Made by a program: the position numbers and the translations under genes
NCBI RefSeq assembly: GCF_003584645.1
Contig: NZ_AP017928.1
Location: 2,022,395-2,086,394, forward strand
Origin: Methylocaldum marinum
GTDB lineage: Bacteria; Pseudomonadota; Gammaproteobacteria; Methylococcales; Methylococcaceae
Length of the DNA: 64,000 nt
Direction: 5' to 3'
In this document: piece after piece, positions 1-10,591 of the stretch
Layout: every line of letters begins with the position of its first letter
Position numbering within the stretch: position 1 is the first letter of the stretch
The notes under the pieces: model-generated
What the model saw: the letters and a program-made list of their open reading frames with translations, nothing else
What the model was told of the DNA's origin: nothing
The model's database searches: none

Positions 1-2099
1 TCAACTTCGGGGACATCCTCGATTATCTCGCCCTCGATCCCGAGACCCGCAGCATTTTGATGTACGTGGAAGGCGTGCGCGATGCGCGGCGTTTCATGAG
101 TGGACTGCGGGCCGCGGCTCGCATGAAGCCGGTAATCGTGATCAAGGCTGGCCGCCATGCCGAAGGCTCCCGCGCAGCCATGTCGCACACCGGCGCCCTG
201 GTCGGTTCGGACGACGTGTTCGACGCCGCGCTGCAAAGGGCCGGCGTGGTTCGGGCCACCACCATCGAGCAGCTCTTCGCCGCCGCCCAACTCCTGGCGA
301 CCCAGCACCGCGTTCGGGGCAACCGCCTCGTGATCATCACCAACGCGGGCGGACCGGGGGTGATGGCGACCGACCGTGCCGTCGAACAAGGCATACGGCT
401 CGCCGAACTGGGCGGATCGACCTTCGACAAGCTGAACGCGGTTCTGCCCAAACAGTGGTCGCACAATAATCCCGTCGATATCCTCGGTGACGCCACCCCC
501 GAACGGTATCGGGCGGCTGCCGAGATCTGCCTGGCCGACGAAAGCGTGGACGGTGCTTTGGTGCTGCTCACGCCGCAGGCCATGACCGATCCTACGGAAG
601 CCGCCGAGGCCGTCATCCGCGCTGCCGAACCCTCCCATAAACCGGTCCTTGCCTGTTGGCTGGGCAAGACCCACGTGCAAGAGGGACGTGATTTATTTAC
701 AGGACATCAGATCCCGACCTTCTCAAATCCCGAAAGCGCCATCGAGGCATTCGGCTACCTGGCGGAATACCACCGCAACCAGCAAATGCTGGTACAAGTG
801 CCGGGACCCTTGAGTTCGTACCGGCAGCCCGACCTGACCGGCGCCCGTCTGATCATCGAGGGCGCCCTGGCGGAACGGCGGACGCTGCTGTCCTCGCTCG
901 AAACCCGCGCCGTGCTGCGCGCCTTCGACATACCCGTGCCGCCGTCACTCAACGCCCATTCGCCCAACGAGGCGCTGTCGGCGGCCGAATACCTGGGTTT
1001 CCCGGTCGCACTGAAGATCCTGTCGCCGGACATCACCCATAAATCCGATGTCGACGGCGTACGGCTCAACATCAACAGCGCCCAAACGGTGCGGAACGCC
1101 TATAACGATCTGGTGTCGACCGTGCAGGCCCGAAGGCCGAACGCACGGATCGAGGGTGTAACCGTCGAAAAGATGTACCGTAACCGCAACGGCCGGGAAC
1201 TGCTGGTCGGCGTGGTCGACGATCCGATTTTCGGCCCCATCGTGAGTTTCGGATCGGGCGGCACAGCGGTGGAAATTCTCAAGGACCGTGCGGTCGCCCT
1301 GCCCCCGCTCAACGAGCACATCGCCCAGACCATGATCGCCCAGACCCGCGTCGCACGGCTGCTCGGACAGTTCCGCAACCTCCCGCCGGTCAAGCTGGAG
1401 GCGATCGAGCAAGTATTGCTGCGACTCTCGGAAATGGTCTGCGAACTGCCCGAGATCAAGGAGCTGGACATCAATCCTCTGGTGGCGGACGACCAGGGCG
1501 TGTTCGCCCTGGATGCCCGCATCGCGGTGCATGAGCCGCAGCCTGGACGCCGGCCCTACGGGCACATGGCGATCCATCCCTATCCCAGCCACCTGGTTCG
1601 GCAGTATCAGCTCGCCGACGGCACCAACATCACCATTCGGCCGATCCGTCCCGAAGACGCGGAAAGCGAGCAGCGGTTCGTAAAACGGCTTTCGCCCGAG
1701 GCCAAATTCTTCCGCTTCATGAACGCCTTGCAGGAATTGAGTCACGACATGCTGATCCGTTTGACTCAGCTTGATTACGACCGCGAACTGGCGCTCGTCG
1801 CCATCGTCGATTCCGGGGCCGAAGAAACGGAACTCGGCGTGGCGCGCTATTTCACCAATCCGGATGGCGAAACCGCCGAATTCGCCCTGGTGGTTGCCGA
1901 CGAATGGCAGCACCGTGGGTTGGGTACACGGCTGATGTCCTGCCTGATCGACGCCGCTCGCGAGATGGGGCTCAAATCCTTGCGGGGCGAAATCCTGGCA
2001 AACAACGTCAAAATGCTCGGCTTAATGAAACGGCTGGCGTTCAGCTGTCATACCAAGACCGACGACCCCACCATCGTCATCGCCGAAAAGCCCTTGTGA
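1..2099 (+). CDS. Acyl-CoA synthetase (NDP-forming)-like / GNAT fusion, Pat-type protein acetyltransferase, 5' partial
   Basis: The reading frame is open from base 3, so the N-terminus lies outside the window. About 698 residues are visible. The first part is the CoA-ligase (succinyl-CoA-synthetase-like) region. It is followed by an ATP-grasp segment (motif VALKILSPDITHKSDVDGV, around 1002-1060) and a C-terminal GNAT domain (from about 1615) with the acetyl-CoA loop QHRGLGTRL near 1910. This order is that of the Pat/PatZ family (about 880-900 residues), which acetylate lysines of central metabolic enzymes such as acetyl-CoA synthetase; in these proteins the ligase part is usually a sensor rather than an enzyme. 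The role is inferred from architecture. The gene ends 74 bases before tex and has no close operon partner in view. Confidence 0.9.
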   Translation, partial: NFGDILDYLALDPETRSILMYVEGVRDARRFMSGLRAAARMKPVIVIKAGRHAEGSRAAMSHTGALVGSDDVFDAALQRAGVVRATTIEQLFAAAQLLATQHRVRGNRLVIITNAGGPGVMATDRAVEQGIRLAELGGSTFDKLNAVLPKQWSHNNPVDILGDATPERYRAAAEICLADESVDGALVLLTPQAMTDPTEAAEAVIRAAEPSHKPVLACWLGKTHVQEGRDLFTGHQIPTFSNPESAIEAFGYLAEYHRNQQMLVQVPGPLSSYRQPDLTGARLIIEGALAERRTLLSSLETRAVLRAFDIPVPPSLNAHSPNEALSAAEYLGFPVALKILSPDITHKSDVDGVRLNINSAQTVRNAYNDLVSTVQARRPNARIEGVTVEKMYRNRNGRELLVGVVDDPIFGPIVSFGSGGTAVEILKDRAVALPPLNEHIAQTMIAQTRVARLLGQFRNLPPVKLEAIEQVLLRLSEMVCELPEIKELDINPLVADDQGVFALDARIAVHEPQPGRRPYGHMAIHPYPSHLVRQYQLADGTNITIRPIRPEDAESEQRFVKRLSPEAKFFRFMNALQELSHDMLIRLTQLDYDRELALVAIVDSGAEETELGVARYFTNPDGETAEFALVVADEWQHRGLGTRLMSCLIDAAREMGLKSLRGEILANNVKMLGLMKRLAFSCHTKTDDPTIVIAEKPL

Positions 2100-2173
2100 A
2101 TCCGCCCGCGGATTTTTGGATACATCCGCGAATGCTAAACTTTTACCCCTTTTCCCACTCTTGAGGTTTGTTG

Positions 2174-4480
2174 ATGAACATCATCGCCCGTATCGCTGAA
2201 GAGCTCGGCGTCCGAGAAAGACAGGTCCAGGCAGCCGTGGACCTGCTGGACGAAGGAGCTACGGTGCCATTCATCGCGCGCTACCGTAAAGAAGCGACGG
2301 GCGGTTTGGACGATACCCAGCTCAGAACTCTGGAAGTTCGGCTCTCCTACCTCCGCGAACTCGAGGAGCGCCGCCAGACCATCCTGGACAGCATCCGAGA
2401 ACAGGACAAGCTGACGCCGGAGCTGGAACAAGCCATTCTCGCCGCCGATACCAAGACCCTGCTGGAAGACCTTTATCTTCCCTACAAACCCAAACGCCGC
2501 ACCAAGGCCCAGATCGCACGGGAGGCCGGGCTCGAGCCCCTGGCCGATGCCTTGCTCGGCGATCCGTCCCTGGTGCCCGAGACGGAAGCCGGGAAATTCG
2601 CCGATGCCGATAAAGGCGTTCCCGACGCCGCGGCGGCGCTGGAAGGGGCAAGGCAAATCCTCATGGAACGCTTCGCCGAGCAGGCCGGACTTCTCGCCGA
2701 GCTGCGCGAACGAATCTGGAACGAAGGCATTCTTTCTTCGACGGTCGCCGAGGGCAAAGAACAGGCCGGAGCGAAATTCCGGGATTACTTCGATTTCGAG
2801 GAACCCGTCGCGAAAATCCCGTCGCACCGCGCACTGGCCCTGTTCCGGGGACGCAACGAGGATGTGCTGGACCTGGCCCTGAAAGTCGGCAAGGATGAGG
2901 ACGCCGCGCATAAAAGCGCGGAAAGCCTGATCGCGCGAACCTTCGGTATCGCCGACAAAGGGCGGCCCGCGGACCGCTGGCTGGCCGACACGGTGCATTA
3001 CGCCTGGAAAGTCAAAATCCTGACCCGCATCGACCTCGACCTCAAGCAGCGCCTCCGCGAAGCCGCCGAAGCCGAGGCGATTCAGGTTTTCGCCAAGAAC
3101 CTCAAGGATTTGCTGCTCGCGGCGCCCGCCGGCCCCCGCACCACCATGGGCCTGGATCCGGGGCTACGCACCGGCGTCAAGGTCGCGGTGGTGGACAGGA
3201 CCGGCAAGCTGCTGGAAACCGCGACGATATATCCCCACGTGCCGCAAAATCAGTGGGATCAATCGATCGCAACGCTGGCCCGGCTGATCGCCCGGCACGG
3301 CGTTGAACTGGTCGCGACGGGCAACGGCACCGCCTCCCGCGAAACCGATCAGCTGGTCGGCGATCTCATCAAGCGGCACCCCGAGCTGCACATCACCAAG
3401 GTCATGGTGTCGGAAGCAGGAGCGTCGGTTTATTCCGCATCCGAGCTGGCCGCCAAGGAATTTCCGGATCTCGACGTCTCGCTGCGCGGTGCCGTTTCGA
3501 TCGCCCGCCGCCTGCAGGACCCCTTGGCCGAACTGGTAAAGATCGAACCCAAGGCCATCGGCGTCGGCCAGTATCAGCACGACGTGAACCAGTCGCAGCT
3601 CTCCAAGAGCCTGGACGCGGTGGTCGAGGACTGCGTGAATGCCGTTGGCGTCGACGTGAACACGGCTTCGGCTTCGCTGCTCCGTTACGTCTCGGGACTG
3701 TCCCAAACCATCAGCCAGAACATCGTCGAGTACCGAAACCGAAACGGGGCTTTCGACAGCCGCGAAGATCTCAGAAACGTGCCGCGTCTCGGGGAAAAAA
3801 CCTTCGAGCAGGCGGCCGGATTTCTCCGCATCATGAACGGAAACAATCCGCTCGACGCCTCGGCCGTACATCCCGAAGCCTATCCGGTGGTGGAACGCAT
3901 CATCGGCGATACCGGCAAGGATATTCGCGAACTGATCGGCAATGCGGCCTTCCTCCGCGGCGTCAACGCCGAGAATTTCACCGACGACCGTTTCGGCCTT
4001 CCGACCGTCACCGACATTCTGCGCGAGCTGGAAAAGCCCGGCCGCGATCCGCGGCCGGAATTCAAGACCGCACAGTTCAAGGAAGGCGTGGACAAGATCG
4101 AGGATCTGAAACCCGGCATGATGCTCGAAGGCGTCGTCACCAATGTCACCAATTTCGGCGCTTTCGTCGACATCGGCGTGCACCAGGACGGCCTGGTCCA
4201 CATTTCGCACTTGTCCGACAGGTTCGTCAAAGATCCCCGCGAGGTGGTCAAGGCGGGAGACGTGGTGAAAGTGAAAGTGCTGGAAGTGGACGTGCCGAGA
4301 CGCCGCATCGGTCTGTCGATGAAAAAGGATGCGGCGGACGCACCGCGGTCGGAGCGCGGCCCGTCGATTCCCTCCGGGAAAGCGGCCGCGCCGAAAACCA
4401 AGAAGCCTCGGCAGGAGTCCCTTCCCAGACCGCAAGGCGCCATGGCGGAGGCCTTGGCCAAAGCGCTACGGAAAGGTTGA
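2174..4480 (+). CDS. tex: Tex, S1-domain RNA-binding transcription accessory protein
   Basis: A 768-residue protein with the full Tex layout: N-terminal helical HTH part, YqgF/RNase-H-like domain ([16 protein letters not shown] from about residue 326), helix-hairpin-helix segment (around 505-560) and a C-terminal S1 RNA-binding domain ([17 protein letters not shown] from about 648), followed by a basic, low-complexity tail. Tex binds nucleic acid and affects transcription and toxin expression in several bacteria. ATG 2174 is chosen over the TTG at 2168 because GAGG at 2163-2166 sits 7 bases upstream. It stands alone between the Pat-like gene and a convergent hydrolase. Confidence 0.97.
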   Translation: MNIIARIAEELGVRERQVQAAVDLLDEGATVPFIARYRKEATGGLDDTQLRTLEVRLSYLRELEERRQTILDSIREQDKLTPELEQAILAADTKTLLEDLYLPYKPKRRTKAQIAREAGLEPLADALLGDPSLVPETEAGKFADADKGVPDAAAALEGARQILMERFAEQAGLLAELRERIWNEGILSSTVAEGKEQAGAKFRDYFDFEEPVAKIPSHRALALFRGRNEDVLDLALKVGKDEDAAHKSAESLIARTFGIADKGRPADRWLADTVHYAWKVKILTRIDLDLKQRLREAAEAEAIQVFAKNLKDLLLAAPAGPRTTMGLDPGLRTGVKVAVVDRTGKLLETATIYPHVPQNQWDQSIATLARLIARHGVELVATGNGTASRETDQLVGDLIKRHPELHITKVMVSEAGASVYSASELAAKEFPDLDVSLRGAVSIARRLQDPLAELVKIEPKAIGVGQYQHDVNQSQLSKSLDAVVEDCVNAVGVDVNTASASLLRYVSGLSQTISQNIVEYRNRNGAFDSREDLRNVPRLGEKTFEQAAGFLRIMNGNNPLDASAVHPEAYPVVERIIGDTGKDIRELIGNAAFLRGVNAENFTDDRFGLPTVTDILRELEKPGRDPRPEFKTAQFKEGVDKIEDLKPGMMLEGVVTNVTNFGAFVDIGVHQDGLVHISHLSDRFVKDPREVVKAGDVVKVKVLEVDVPRRRIGLSMKKDAADAPRSERGPSIPSGKAAAPKTKKPRQESLPRPQGAMAEALAKALRKG

Positions 4481-4569
4481 CTGTCGCAATTTCCCAGGCG
4501 CAAAAAATTTCGACGGATTCCTCGTCGCCCGCGGCCAAAGCGTTTTTCACCTCGGTTGAGCGAAGTTCG

Positions 4570-4613
4570 TAGGTCGGCAAAGAGCCTTATCGACAAGGGA
4601 TTACCGACCTACA
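4570..4613. repeat. REP-like inverted repeat
   Basis: Nine-base perfect outer arms GTAGGTCGG / CCGACCTAC enclose a shorter inner pairing CCTT / AAGG. It lies in the 230-base gap between the convergent tex and lysophospholipase-like genes. This is where REP/BIME-type palindromes commonly sit; it could also form a bidirectional transcript end, although there is no T-run. Confidence 0.6.
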
Positions 4614-4710
4614 ACCGGATCTCCGCTACCCGAAGTCGGAAACCGCCTAAATTTTCAAACAGCCTGCCAATTTCCCCAGACCACCAGCCGGGTACGCCTT
4701 CACCCTCACC

Positions 4711-5709
4711 TCATGGCTTGAGGAAAGCCACCATGTTCCGCTTATCCGCCCCCGAGGGCAAAGGCTTGGATCGATCCGCGACCCAGGCCGCGATATCGCC
4801 CCAAGGCTTGGCCGCGCTCAAATCCCGGAGCAACAAGTGGTATCCCTGCTCGTAAAGGGCGACACGGGCAACCCCGGTCTTCGACAGCTTCTTAAGCATA
4901 AGCGAAACCGGCTCTTTCGGAATCACTTGGTCGTGTTCGCCGTAGAGCACCAAGACCTCCTTGTTCAGCTTTTCCACCCGCGCGAGAGCCTCGTCCATGA
5001 GATTGACGAGTCCGTAGATCGTATCCACGCGGGTTTCTTTTATAACCAGGGGATCCCGTCCGAGTCCGCGCAGCATTTCGATATTGTCGGACGGAAGAAT
5101 CCCTAGGCTCTCCCCCGTCAACTCCAGCCAGGGTACCGTACTCACGGAAATCGTAAGCAAGGCGCGTTGATACCAGGGCATGGTTGCCCTGCCCCAAACG
5201 GCCGGAGCCGAGAGAATGATGCCGTCGGCGGCGGGAGGCCGCGCCGATGTCATAGCCACGATCGCCAAGGCCCCGCCCATGCTCTCGCCGAGGATATAGA
5301 CCGGTTTTCCCGGGTAATTCTGCCGCACGAGGCGCGTGAAGTGGTCCAGATCGTCGACATAGGCATCCATTCCCGCCCAAAGCCCGCGCCCGGGCGCATT
5401 CCCGAAACCTCTTTGATCGTAAGCATACAGCGCGATCCCGCGCTCGCTCAGATAGCGGCCGGGCATGGCAAAGGCATTGCCGTAATCGTTGAAACCGTGT
5501 AGGGCTACGATAACGGCCTCCGGCTTTCCGCTGCGGGGCAGCCAGGATCGAACCGGCAAAACGGCGCCGTCGGTAGCGACGAAATGAGATTTGCGGAGTT
5601 GCGGCTCCACATGGTTGGGTCCCGGAGGGTGGATGAGAGGCGTACAGCCGCCGAGCAGCAGGCACGGAAAAAGCACGAAGCAAGGCAAACGAAGCGATTT
5701 TAGAATCAT
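4711..5709 (-). CDS. Alpha/beta hydrolase lipoprotein (lysophospholipase / monoacylglycerol lipase-like)
   Basis: A 332-residue protein. The N-terminus is a lipoprotein signal: hydrophobic run then lipobox LLLGGC, Cys at about residue 22, so the enzyme should be anchored to a membrane facing the periplasm. The core is a serine hydrolase with the nucleophile elbow GESMGG. Asp (LYGEHDQVIP) and His (YEQGYHLLLRD) are placed as expected for the triad. The N-terminal HGFNDYGNAF and YDQRGFG motifs are typical of the hydrolase_4/monoglyceride-lipase group. The true substrate is not known; lysolipid or acylglycerol is inferred. It is divergent from aas, a phospholipid-repair gene, with a shared 145-base intergenic region. 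Confidence 0.87.
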   Translation of the reverse strand: MILKSLRLPCFVLFPCLLLGGCTPLIHPPGPNHVEPQLRKSHFVATDGAVLPVRSWLPRSGKPEAVIVALHGFNDYGNAFAMPGRYLSERGIALYAYDQRGFGNAPGRGLWAGMDAYVDDLDHFTRLVRQNYPGKPVYILGESMGGALAIVAMTSARPPAADGIILSAPAVWGRATMPWYQRALLTISVSTVPWLELTGESLGILPSDNIEMLRGLGRDPLVIKETRVDTIYGLVNLMDEALARVEKLNKEVLVLYGEHDQVIPKEPVSLMLKKLSKTGVARVALYEQGYHLLLRDLSAAKPWGDIAAWVADRSKPLPSGADKRNMVAFLKP

Positions 5710-5854
5710 GATTGGAAGCGAAGTTGAGGACGGGGCCTATATTACCTTTGATTGGGATGGTTCGTTGATGTTGCGCGTCAATTTGTTCATCTCACGCAGA
5801 AATATTGAACGCTGTTTATTTTTGACCTAGACTTTGTCCTCGGAGGTGAACACC

Positions 5855-8005
5855 ATGATAAAAACAATTCTTCGCTGGATTCTCGCCAGACTGTTCCGCG
5901 TCAAAGTCATCGGCCTCGAAAACTACCAAAAGGCAGGCCCTCGCGTACTCATCGCCGCCAATCATTCATCCTATCTGGATCCCATTCTGCTGTGGGCGTT
6001 CCTGCCGGACGACGTGACCTTCGCGATCAATACCCGCGTCGCCGGGCACTGGTGGGTGCGGCCGGCTCTCCGGTTCGCCAAAGTATTTCCGATGGAACCC
6101 ACTCAGCCGCTCGCAGTTAAGGCCCTGACCCACTACCTGAAAAAAGATCGCAAAGCGGTGGTATTTCCGGAAGGACGCATCACCGTAACCGGCGCTTTGA
6201 TGAAAATCTACGACGGCACCGGCCTGATCGCCGAAAAATCCGGTGCCACGGTTTTGCCGATCCGCCTCGACGGCACTCAATACACCGTATTCTCCCGTCT
6301 GCATCGGGTGGTGCGGCTGCGCTGGTTTCCACCGATCACACTGAACATTCTGCCGCCGCGGAAAGTAAACTCGCCGCAAGAAGTGACCGGTCCCGAACGA
6401 AGACATCAAGTCGGCCGTATGCTGTCCGATCTGATGAGCGAAATGATGTTCGAAACCAGCAATTACCGCCGGACGGTATTCTCCGCCCTGCTCGATGCGC
6501 GCAGAATTCACGGCGGCGGGCATCGCGTCCTGGAAGATGCGCAACGGAAACCCCTGACCTATGATCGTCTGATCGCACAAAGCCTCGCTCTCGGACGCAA
6601 ACTTGCGGAAAAGACCGAGGAAGGCGACGCGGTGGGGCTTTTACTGCCCAACCTGAACAGCACGGTGGCCGCGTTTTTCGGACTTCAAGTACAGGGACGC
6701 ATACCCGCCATGCTGAATTTCAGCGCCGGCACCCGCAGCCTTCTGTCCAGCTGTACCACGGCGAATATCAAGACCGTGGTCACCGCCCGGCGGTTCGTGG
6801 CCACGGCCAAGCTGGAAGAAACGGTAAAGGCATTGTCGGAAAAAACCCGCGTACTTTATCTCGAAGACCTGGGCCGGGAACTCGGCGTCCTAGACAAAAC
6901 CGCCGCTTTCCTCGCCGCACTCGCCGCCGATTACTGGTATCGAAGCCAACACCGGCCCGACGATCCGGCGGCGATCCTGTTCACCTCCGGCTCCGAGGGC
7001 GAACCGAAAGGTGTCGTGCTGTCCCACGCCAATCTCCTGGCCAACCGCGAACAGCTTGCAGCGCGCTTCGATTTCAATGCTCAGGACATCATCCTCAATG
7101 TCCTGCCGGTATTTCATGCTTTCGGGCTGACCGCAGGCACCCTGCTGCCGCTGCTGTCCGGCATGCGCCTGTTTCTGTATCCCTCGCCCCTGCATTACCG
7201 GATCATCCCGGAACTGGCCTACGACCTCAACGCCACCATTCTGTTCGGGACCAATACCTTCCTGCACGGCTACGCCAAACACGCACATCCTTACGATTTC
7301 TACAGCGTGCGCTACGTCTTCGCCGGCGCGGAAAAGCTGCAAGCCGACACCCGCCGGTTATGGATGGAGAAATTCGGACTTCGCGTGCTGGAAGGCTACG
7401 GTGCCACGGAAACCTCTCCGGTATTGTCAGCCAACACGCCCATGTACTACCGGGAGGGGACCGTCGGACGCTTTTTTCCCGGCATCCAGTGGCGGCTTGA
7501 AGAGGTCCCCGGCGTGGTCGATGGCGGACGGCTTCACGTCGCCGGCCCCAACGTCATGCTGGGCTATCTCCGTCCCGAGCGTCCCGGCGAACTCGATCCG
7601 CCCGCTTCGAATTACGGAATCGCCTGGTACGACACCGGCGACATCGTCCGCATCGACGAGGAAGGTTTCATCGCCGTTCTCGGCCGCGTCAAGCGGTTCG
7701 CCAAGATCGGCGGGGAAATGGTGTCGCTCACCGCGGTCGAAGAACTGGCCGCGCGGATCTGGCCGGGGCAGCGGCACGCGGCGCTCGCGCTCTCCGACGC
7801 GAGAAAAGGAGAGAAGATCGTACTGGCCACCGAATTCAAGAACGCCGATCGCGCCGAACTCGTCGCCCGCGCGCAACTGGAGGGTCTCGGCGAACTCCAT
7901 CTGCCCAAGGATATCCGGGTATTCAAAGAACTGCCGCTACTCGCCACCGGAAAAGTGGATTATCCGGCACTGACCGGTTTCTTCCGCGAGAGGAGCAAAA
8001 CATGA
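5855..8005 (+). CDS. aas: Aas: 2-acyl-glycerophosphoethanolamine acyltransferase / acyl-ACP synthetase
   Basis: A 716-residue two-domain enzyme, close to the E. coli length of 719. Residues 1-200 are a PlsC-type acyltransferase with the HX4D box (NHSSYLDP, about residue 35) and the FPEGR block (about 104). Residues from about 230 onward are an adenylate-forming ligase with the P-loop-like TSGSEGEPKG (about 375) and YGATETSP. The enzyme charges ACP with a fatty acid and moves it onto lysophospholipid at the inner membrane. ATG 5855 is preferred over TTG 5834 because GGAGGT (5842-5847) lies 7 bases before it. The TGA overlaps the lplT ATG by 4 bases, so the two are translationally coupled. Confidence 0.96.
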   Translation: MIKTILRWILARLFRVKVIGLENYQKAGPRVLIAANHSSYLDPILLWAFLPDDVTFAINTRVAGHWWVRPALRFAKVFPMEPTQPLAVKALTHYLKKDRKAVVFPEGRITVTGALMKIYDGTGLIAEKSGATVLPIRLDGTQYTVFSRLHRVVRLRWFPPITLNILPPRKVNSPQEVTGPERRHQVGRMLSDLMSEMMFETSNYRRTVFSALLDARRIHGGGHRVLEDAQRKPLTYDRLIAQSLALGRKLAEKTEEGDAVGLLLPNLNSTVAAFFGLQVQGRIPAMLNFSAGTRSLLSSCTTANIKTVVTARRFVATAKLEETVKALSEKTRVLYLEDLGRELGVLDKTAAFLAALAADYWYRSQHRPDDPAAILFTSGSEGEPKGVVLSHANLLANREQLAARFDFNAQDIILNVLPVFHAFGLTAGTLLPLLSGMRLFLYPSPLHYRIIPELAYDLNATILFGTNTFLHGYAKHAHPYDFYSVRYVFAGAEKLQADTRRLWMEKFGLRVLEGYGATETSPVLSANTPMYYREGTVGRFFPGIQWRLEEVPGVVDGGRLHVAGPNVMLGYLRPERPGELDPPASNYGIAWYDTGDIVRIDEEGFIAVLGRVKRFAKIGGEMVSLTAVEELAARIWPGQRHAALALSDARKGEKIVLATEFKNADRAELVARAQLEGLGELHLPKDIRVFKELPLLATGKVDYPALTGFFRERSKT

Positions 8006-9162
8006 GCCGGGGACTCTCTTCGCTGATTGCCGCACAGTTTCTCTCGGCATTCTCGGACAACGCCATCCTCTTCACGGTCATTGCCATCGTGCTGCAGACC
8101 GAAGACCGGGGGGCCTGGTACGTACCGGCCTTGCAAAGCGTTTTCCTGGTGGCGTTCGTGATACTGACGCCCTGGGTCGGATCGTTCGCCGATAGGATCT
8201 CGAAACCGAAGGTCCTGATTCTGGCCAATATCGTCAAGGCGCTCGGCGGGCTCCTGATTCTGCTCGGGGTCGAACCGCTGCTCGGCTACGCTGTCGTCGG
8301 CGTCGGTGCGGCAACCTACAGTCCGGCAAAGTACGGCATTCTCCCGGAACTCGCCGATCACACGCGGCTGGTCAAAATCAACAGCTGGATCGAAGGCGCG
8401 ACCATCGCCGCAATTCTGCTGGGCACGGTGATCGGAGCCGCACTCGCCGACGCTTCGATCGAACTCGCGCTTGTCTCGATCGTCGCGTGCTACCTCGTTT
8501 CCGCCGCGGTCACGCTTCTGCTGCCCAGGCTTCCGGCGCGCGGCGCACGCCCGGGCTCGTCCTTCACCGGGCTGGTACAGGTCATGAAAGCACTCTTGAG
8601 CTCGGAGCGCGCCAGGCTGGTGCTCATGGCCCTAAGCCTGTTCTGGTCCTGCGCCGCGACTCTGCGTGTCATACTGGTCGCGTGGGCGCCGCAAGTGCTC
8701 GATACCCGAACCGCAGGGGAAATCGCGCAACTGACCCTGTTCCTGGCCGTCGGCATCATCATCGGCTCGGGCATCGTGCCGCGCCTGATCCCCCTGGAAC
8801 ACGTCCGGCGCGCGCGGCACGCAGCTTATGCATTAAGCTTCTTTTTCCTGCTTCTGGCCAGCGTCGACAGCCTGTGGCCGGCCAGGGCGACGCTGCTCGC
8901 CATCGGCGTCGCGGGCGGCCTGTTCGTCGTGCCGCTCAACGCCGCGATCCAACAGATCGGGCATCACTCGGTGGGCAGCGGCGCCGCCGTGGGGGTCCAG
9001 AATTTCTTCCAAAACGCCGCGATGCTGGCAAGCATGGGAATTTACACCTTCGCCTCGGCTCACGGCACCGGTCCGGTCGCCGCGATTCTCGCCCTGAGCG
9101 TGCTGGTCCTAGCCCTGACGGTGCTGGTGTCCTGGCGCCTGCCGCGCCGACCTGCCACATAA
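8002..9162 (+). CDS. lplT: LplT lysophospholipid transporter (MFS)
   Basis: A 386-residue, very hydrophobic MFS protein with about 12 membrane segments and an N-terminal LSAFSDNAILFTVIAIVL segment typical of LplT. It flips lysophosphatidylethanolamine inward to feed Aas. Its start overlaps the aas stop (ATGA). The order here is aas-lplT, the reverse of E. coli lplT-aas. It ends 9 bases from the convergent UMF1 permease gene. Confidence 0.94.
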   Translation: MSRGLSSLIAAQFLSAFSDNAILFTVIAIVLQTEDRGAWYVPALQSVFLVAFVILTPWVGSFADRISKPKVLILANIVKALGGLLILLGVEPLLGYAVVGVGAATYSPAKYGILPELADHTRLVKINSWIEGATIAAILLGTVIGAALADASIELALVSIVACYLVSAAVTLLLPRLPARGARPGSSFTGLVQVMKALLSSERARLVLMALSLFWSCAATLRVILVAWAPQVLDTRTAGEIAQLTLFLAVGIIIGSGIVPRLIPLEHVRRARHAAYALSFFFLLLASVDSLWPARATLLAIGVAGGLFVVPLNAAIQQIGHHSVGSGAAVGVQNFFQNAAMLASMGIYTFASAHGTGPVAAILALSVLVLALTVLVSWRLPRRPAT

Positions 9163-9171
9163 CCGGCTGGC

Positions 9172-10449
9172 CTATAACTCCGCGGCGCGACGCTCGCCCT
9201 CCGCCACATCGACGAACCAGAGCAATGCGCCGCCCAGACCGAAAAGCACCAACAAGGAAAGTATCGAGAGGCGCGGCTCGCCACTGGCATAACTGACAAT
9301 CCCCACCAGCACCGGCCCCAGGACCGCCGCGAATTTGCTGAGCAAATTGAAGAAACCGAAAAACTCGCCGGACTTCTCTTTGGGAATGAGGCGTGCGAAC
9401 AGCGCCCGGCTCATAGCCTGGACTCCGCCCTGGACCAGGCCTATGCCCACCGCGATCCCGTAGAACTCCCACTGGCGGCTCATGACCGAACCCCAAACGA
9501 CCAGTAACGCGTAGGCCGCGAGTCCCGCGAGAATGCCGGACTTGGCGCCGAACCGCTGCCCCAGCCAACCATAAGCCAGCGTTGCAGGAACGCCGACGAT
9601 TTGGGTAATGAGCAAGGCCAGCATCAGCCCGCCGGCGTCGAAACCGATCGCGAGTGCGTAATCCACCGCCATGTGGACGATGGTGTCCACGCCATCGATG
9701 TAGAGCCAGTACGCACCCAGGAACAACATGACAATCTTCAGTTTTCGCACACCCTGGAAGGTTTCCCGAAGCTGCCTCAATCCGGACCGGACGGCGCTGC
9801 CGCTCACGCACCGGGGCGGCGGCTCCGGCACGACGAACAGCAACGGCAGGGTGAACACGAACCACCACACGGCGACCGACAGAAACGACATTCGAACCGC
9901 GACGGACGCATCCGCGAAGCCGAACCACTCCGGCTTTTGCGTCATCAAAATATTGACGGCGAAAAGCGCGCCGCCGCCGAAATAGCCCATCCCCACCCCG
10001 AATGCGGATACGTGTTCGAAGCGGGCGGGAATCGTGACGGTCGGCAACAGCGCATCGTAAAAAACCATTCCGGTGGAAAAACCCACGAGCCCCAGCCCGT
10101 AAAGAATGAGCGCCAACTCCCAGGCTCCGGCCTCGATCCAAAACAGCCCCGCACTCATGCTGATGCCGATGAACGCACAGAGAGCGAGCAAAGGCTTTTT
10201 CCAACCGCCCGCGTCCGACAAGGCCCCGAGTACCGGTGCGAGCGCCAGCGCAACCAGGGCACCGACCGAACTCACCGCACCCAGCCAGAACGTACTTTCC
10301 GTAACCGGAAGGTCGCTCGCCCAAAATTGTTTGAAAAATACCGGAAAAAAAGCCGCCATCACCGTAGTAGCGAAAGACGAGGTCGCCACGTCATAGAGAA
10401 CCCAAGCCCTTTCGCGCGAACGGAGAAAAGTCGAGTCGGAGGTATCCAT
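9172..10449 (-). CDS. UMF1-type MFS permease
   Basis: A 425-residue membrane protein with about 12 hydrophobic segments. The N-terminus WVLYDVATSSFATTVMAAFF and the conserved cytoplasmic loops (GALSDAGGWKKP, RLIPKEKSGEFFGFFNL) match the bacterial UMF1/Atg22-like branch of the MFS. Substrate is unknown; Atg22 in yeast vacuoles exports amino acids, but that cannot be carried over safely. It is divergent from uvrC with a 142-base shared upstream region and convergent with lplT. Confidence 0.88.
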   Translation of the reverse strand: MDTSDSTFLRSRERAWVLYDVATSSFATTVMAAFFPVFFKQFWASDLPVTESTFWLGAVSSVGALVALALAPVLGALSDAGGWKKPLLALCAFIGISMSAGLFWIEAGAWELALILYGLGLVGFSTGMVFYDALLPTVTIPARFEHVSAFGVGMGYFGGGALFAVNILMTQKPEWFGFADASVAVRMSFLSVAVWWFVFTLPLLFVVPEPPPRCVSGSAVRSGLRQLRETFQGVRKLKIVMLFLGAYWLYIDGVDTIVHMAVDYALAIGFDAGGLMLALLITQIVGVPATLAYGWLGQRFGAKSGILAGLAAYALLVVWGSVMSRQWEFYGIAVGIGLVQGGVQAMSRALFARLIPKEKSGEFFGFFNLLSKFAAVLGPVLVGIVSYASGEPRLSILSLLVLFGLGGALLWFVDVAEGERRAAEL

Positions 10450-10554
10450 AAATGATAGTTTTCGTTAATACAATGAAACTGGATGACGGTTACCGTCACC
10501 GCTTAAATACGGCGCGGCCGACGGTCAAACTGCGTGTCCCTGCTCGTTCGGGAT

Positions 10555-10560
10555 TATAAT
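10555..10560 (+). promoter_or_regulatory. Probable -10 box of the uvrC-pgsA promoter
   Basis: A consensus TATAAT lies 31 bases before the uvrC start. No good TTGACA is seen at the usual distance, so only the -10 element is claimed. Confidence 0.5.
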
Positions 10561-10591
10561 GTCCTCTTATTGACGTATCGGCCTGTCTGTC

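Noticed and set aside
945-1913. A 322-codon minus-strand frame opposite the Pat-like gene
   Set aside because: Shadow frame; the plus strand has clear ATP-grasp and GNAT domains here.
3164-4435. A 423-codon minus-strand frame opposite tex
   Set aside because: Shadow of a strongly conserved gene, with no ribosome site and a His/Gly/Asp-rich composition typical of antisense frames in GC-rich DNA.
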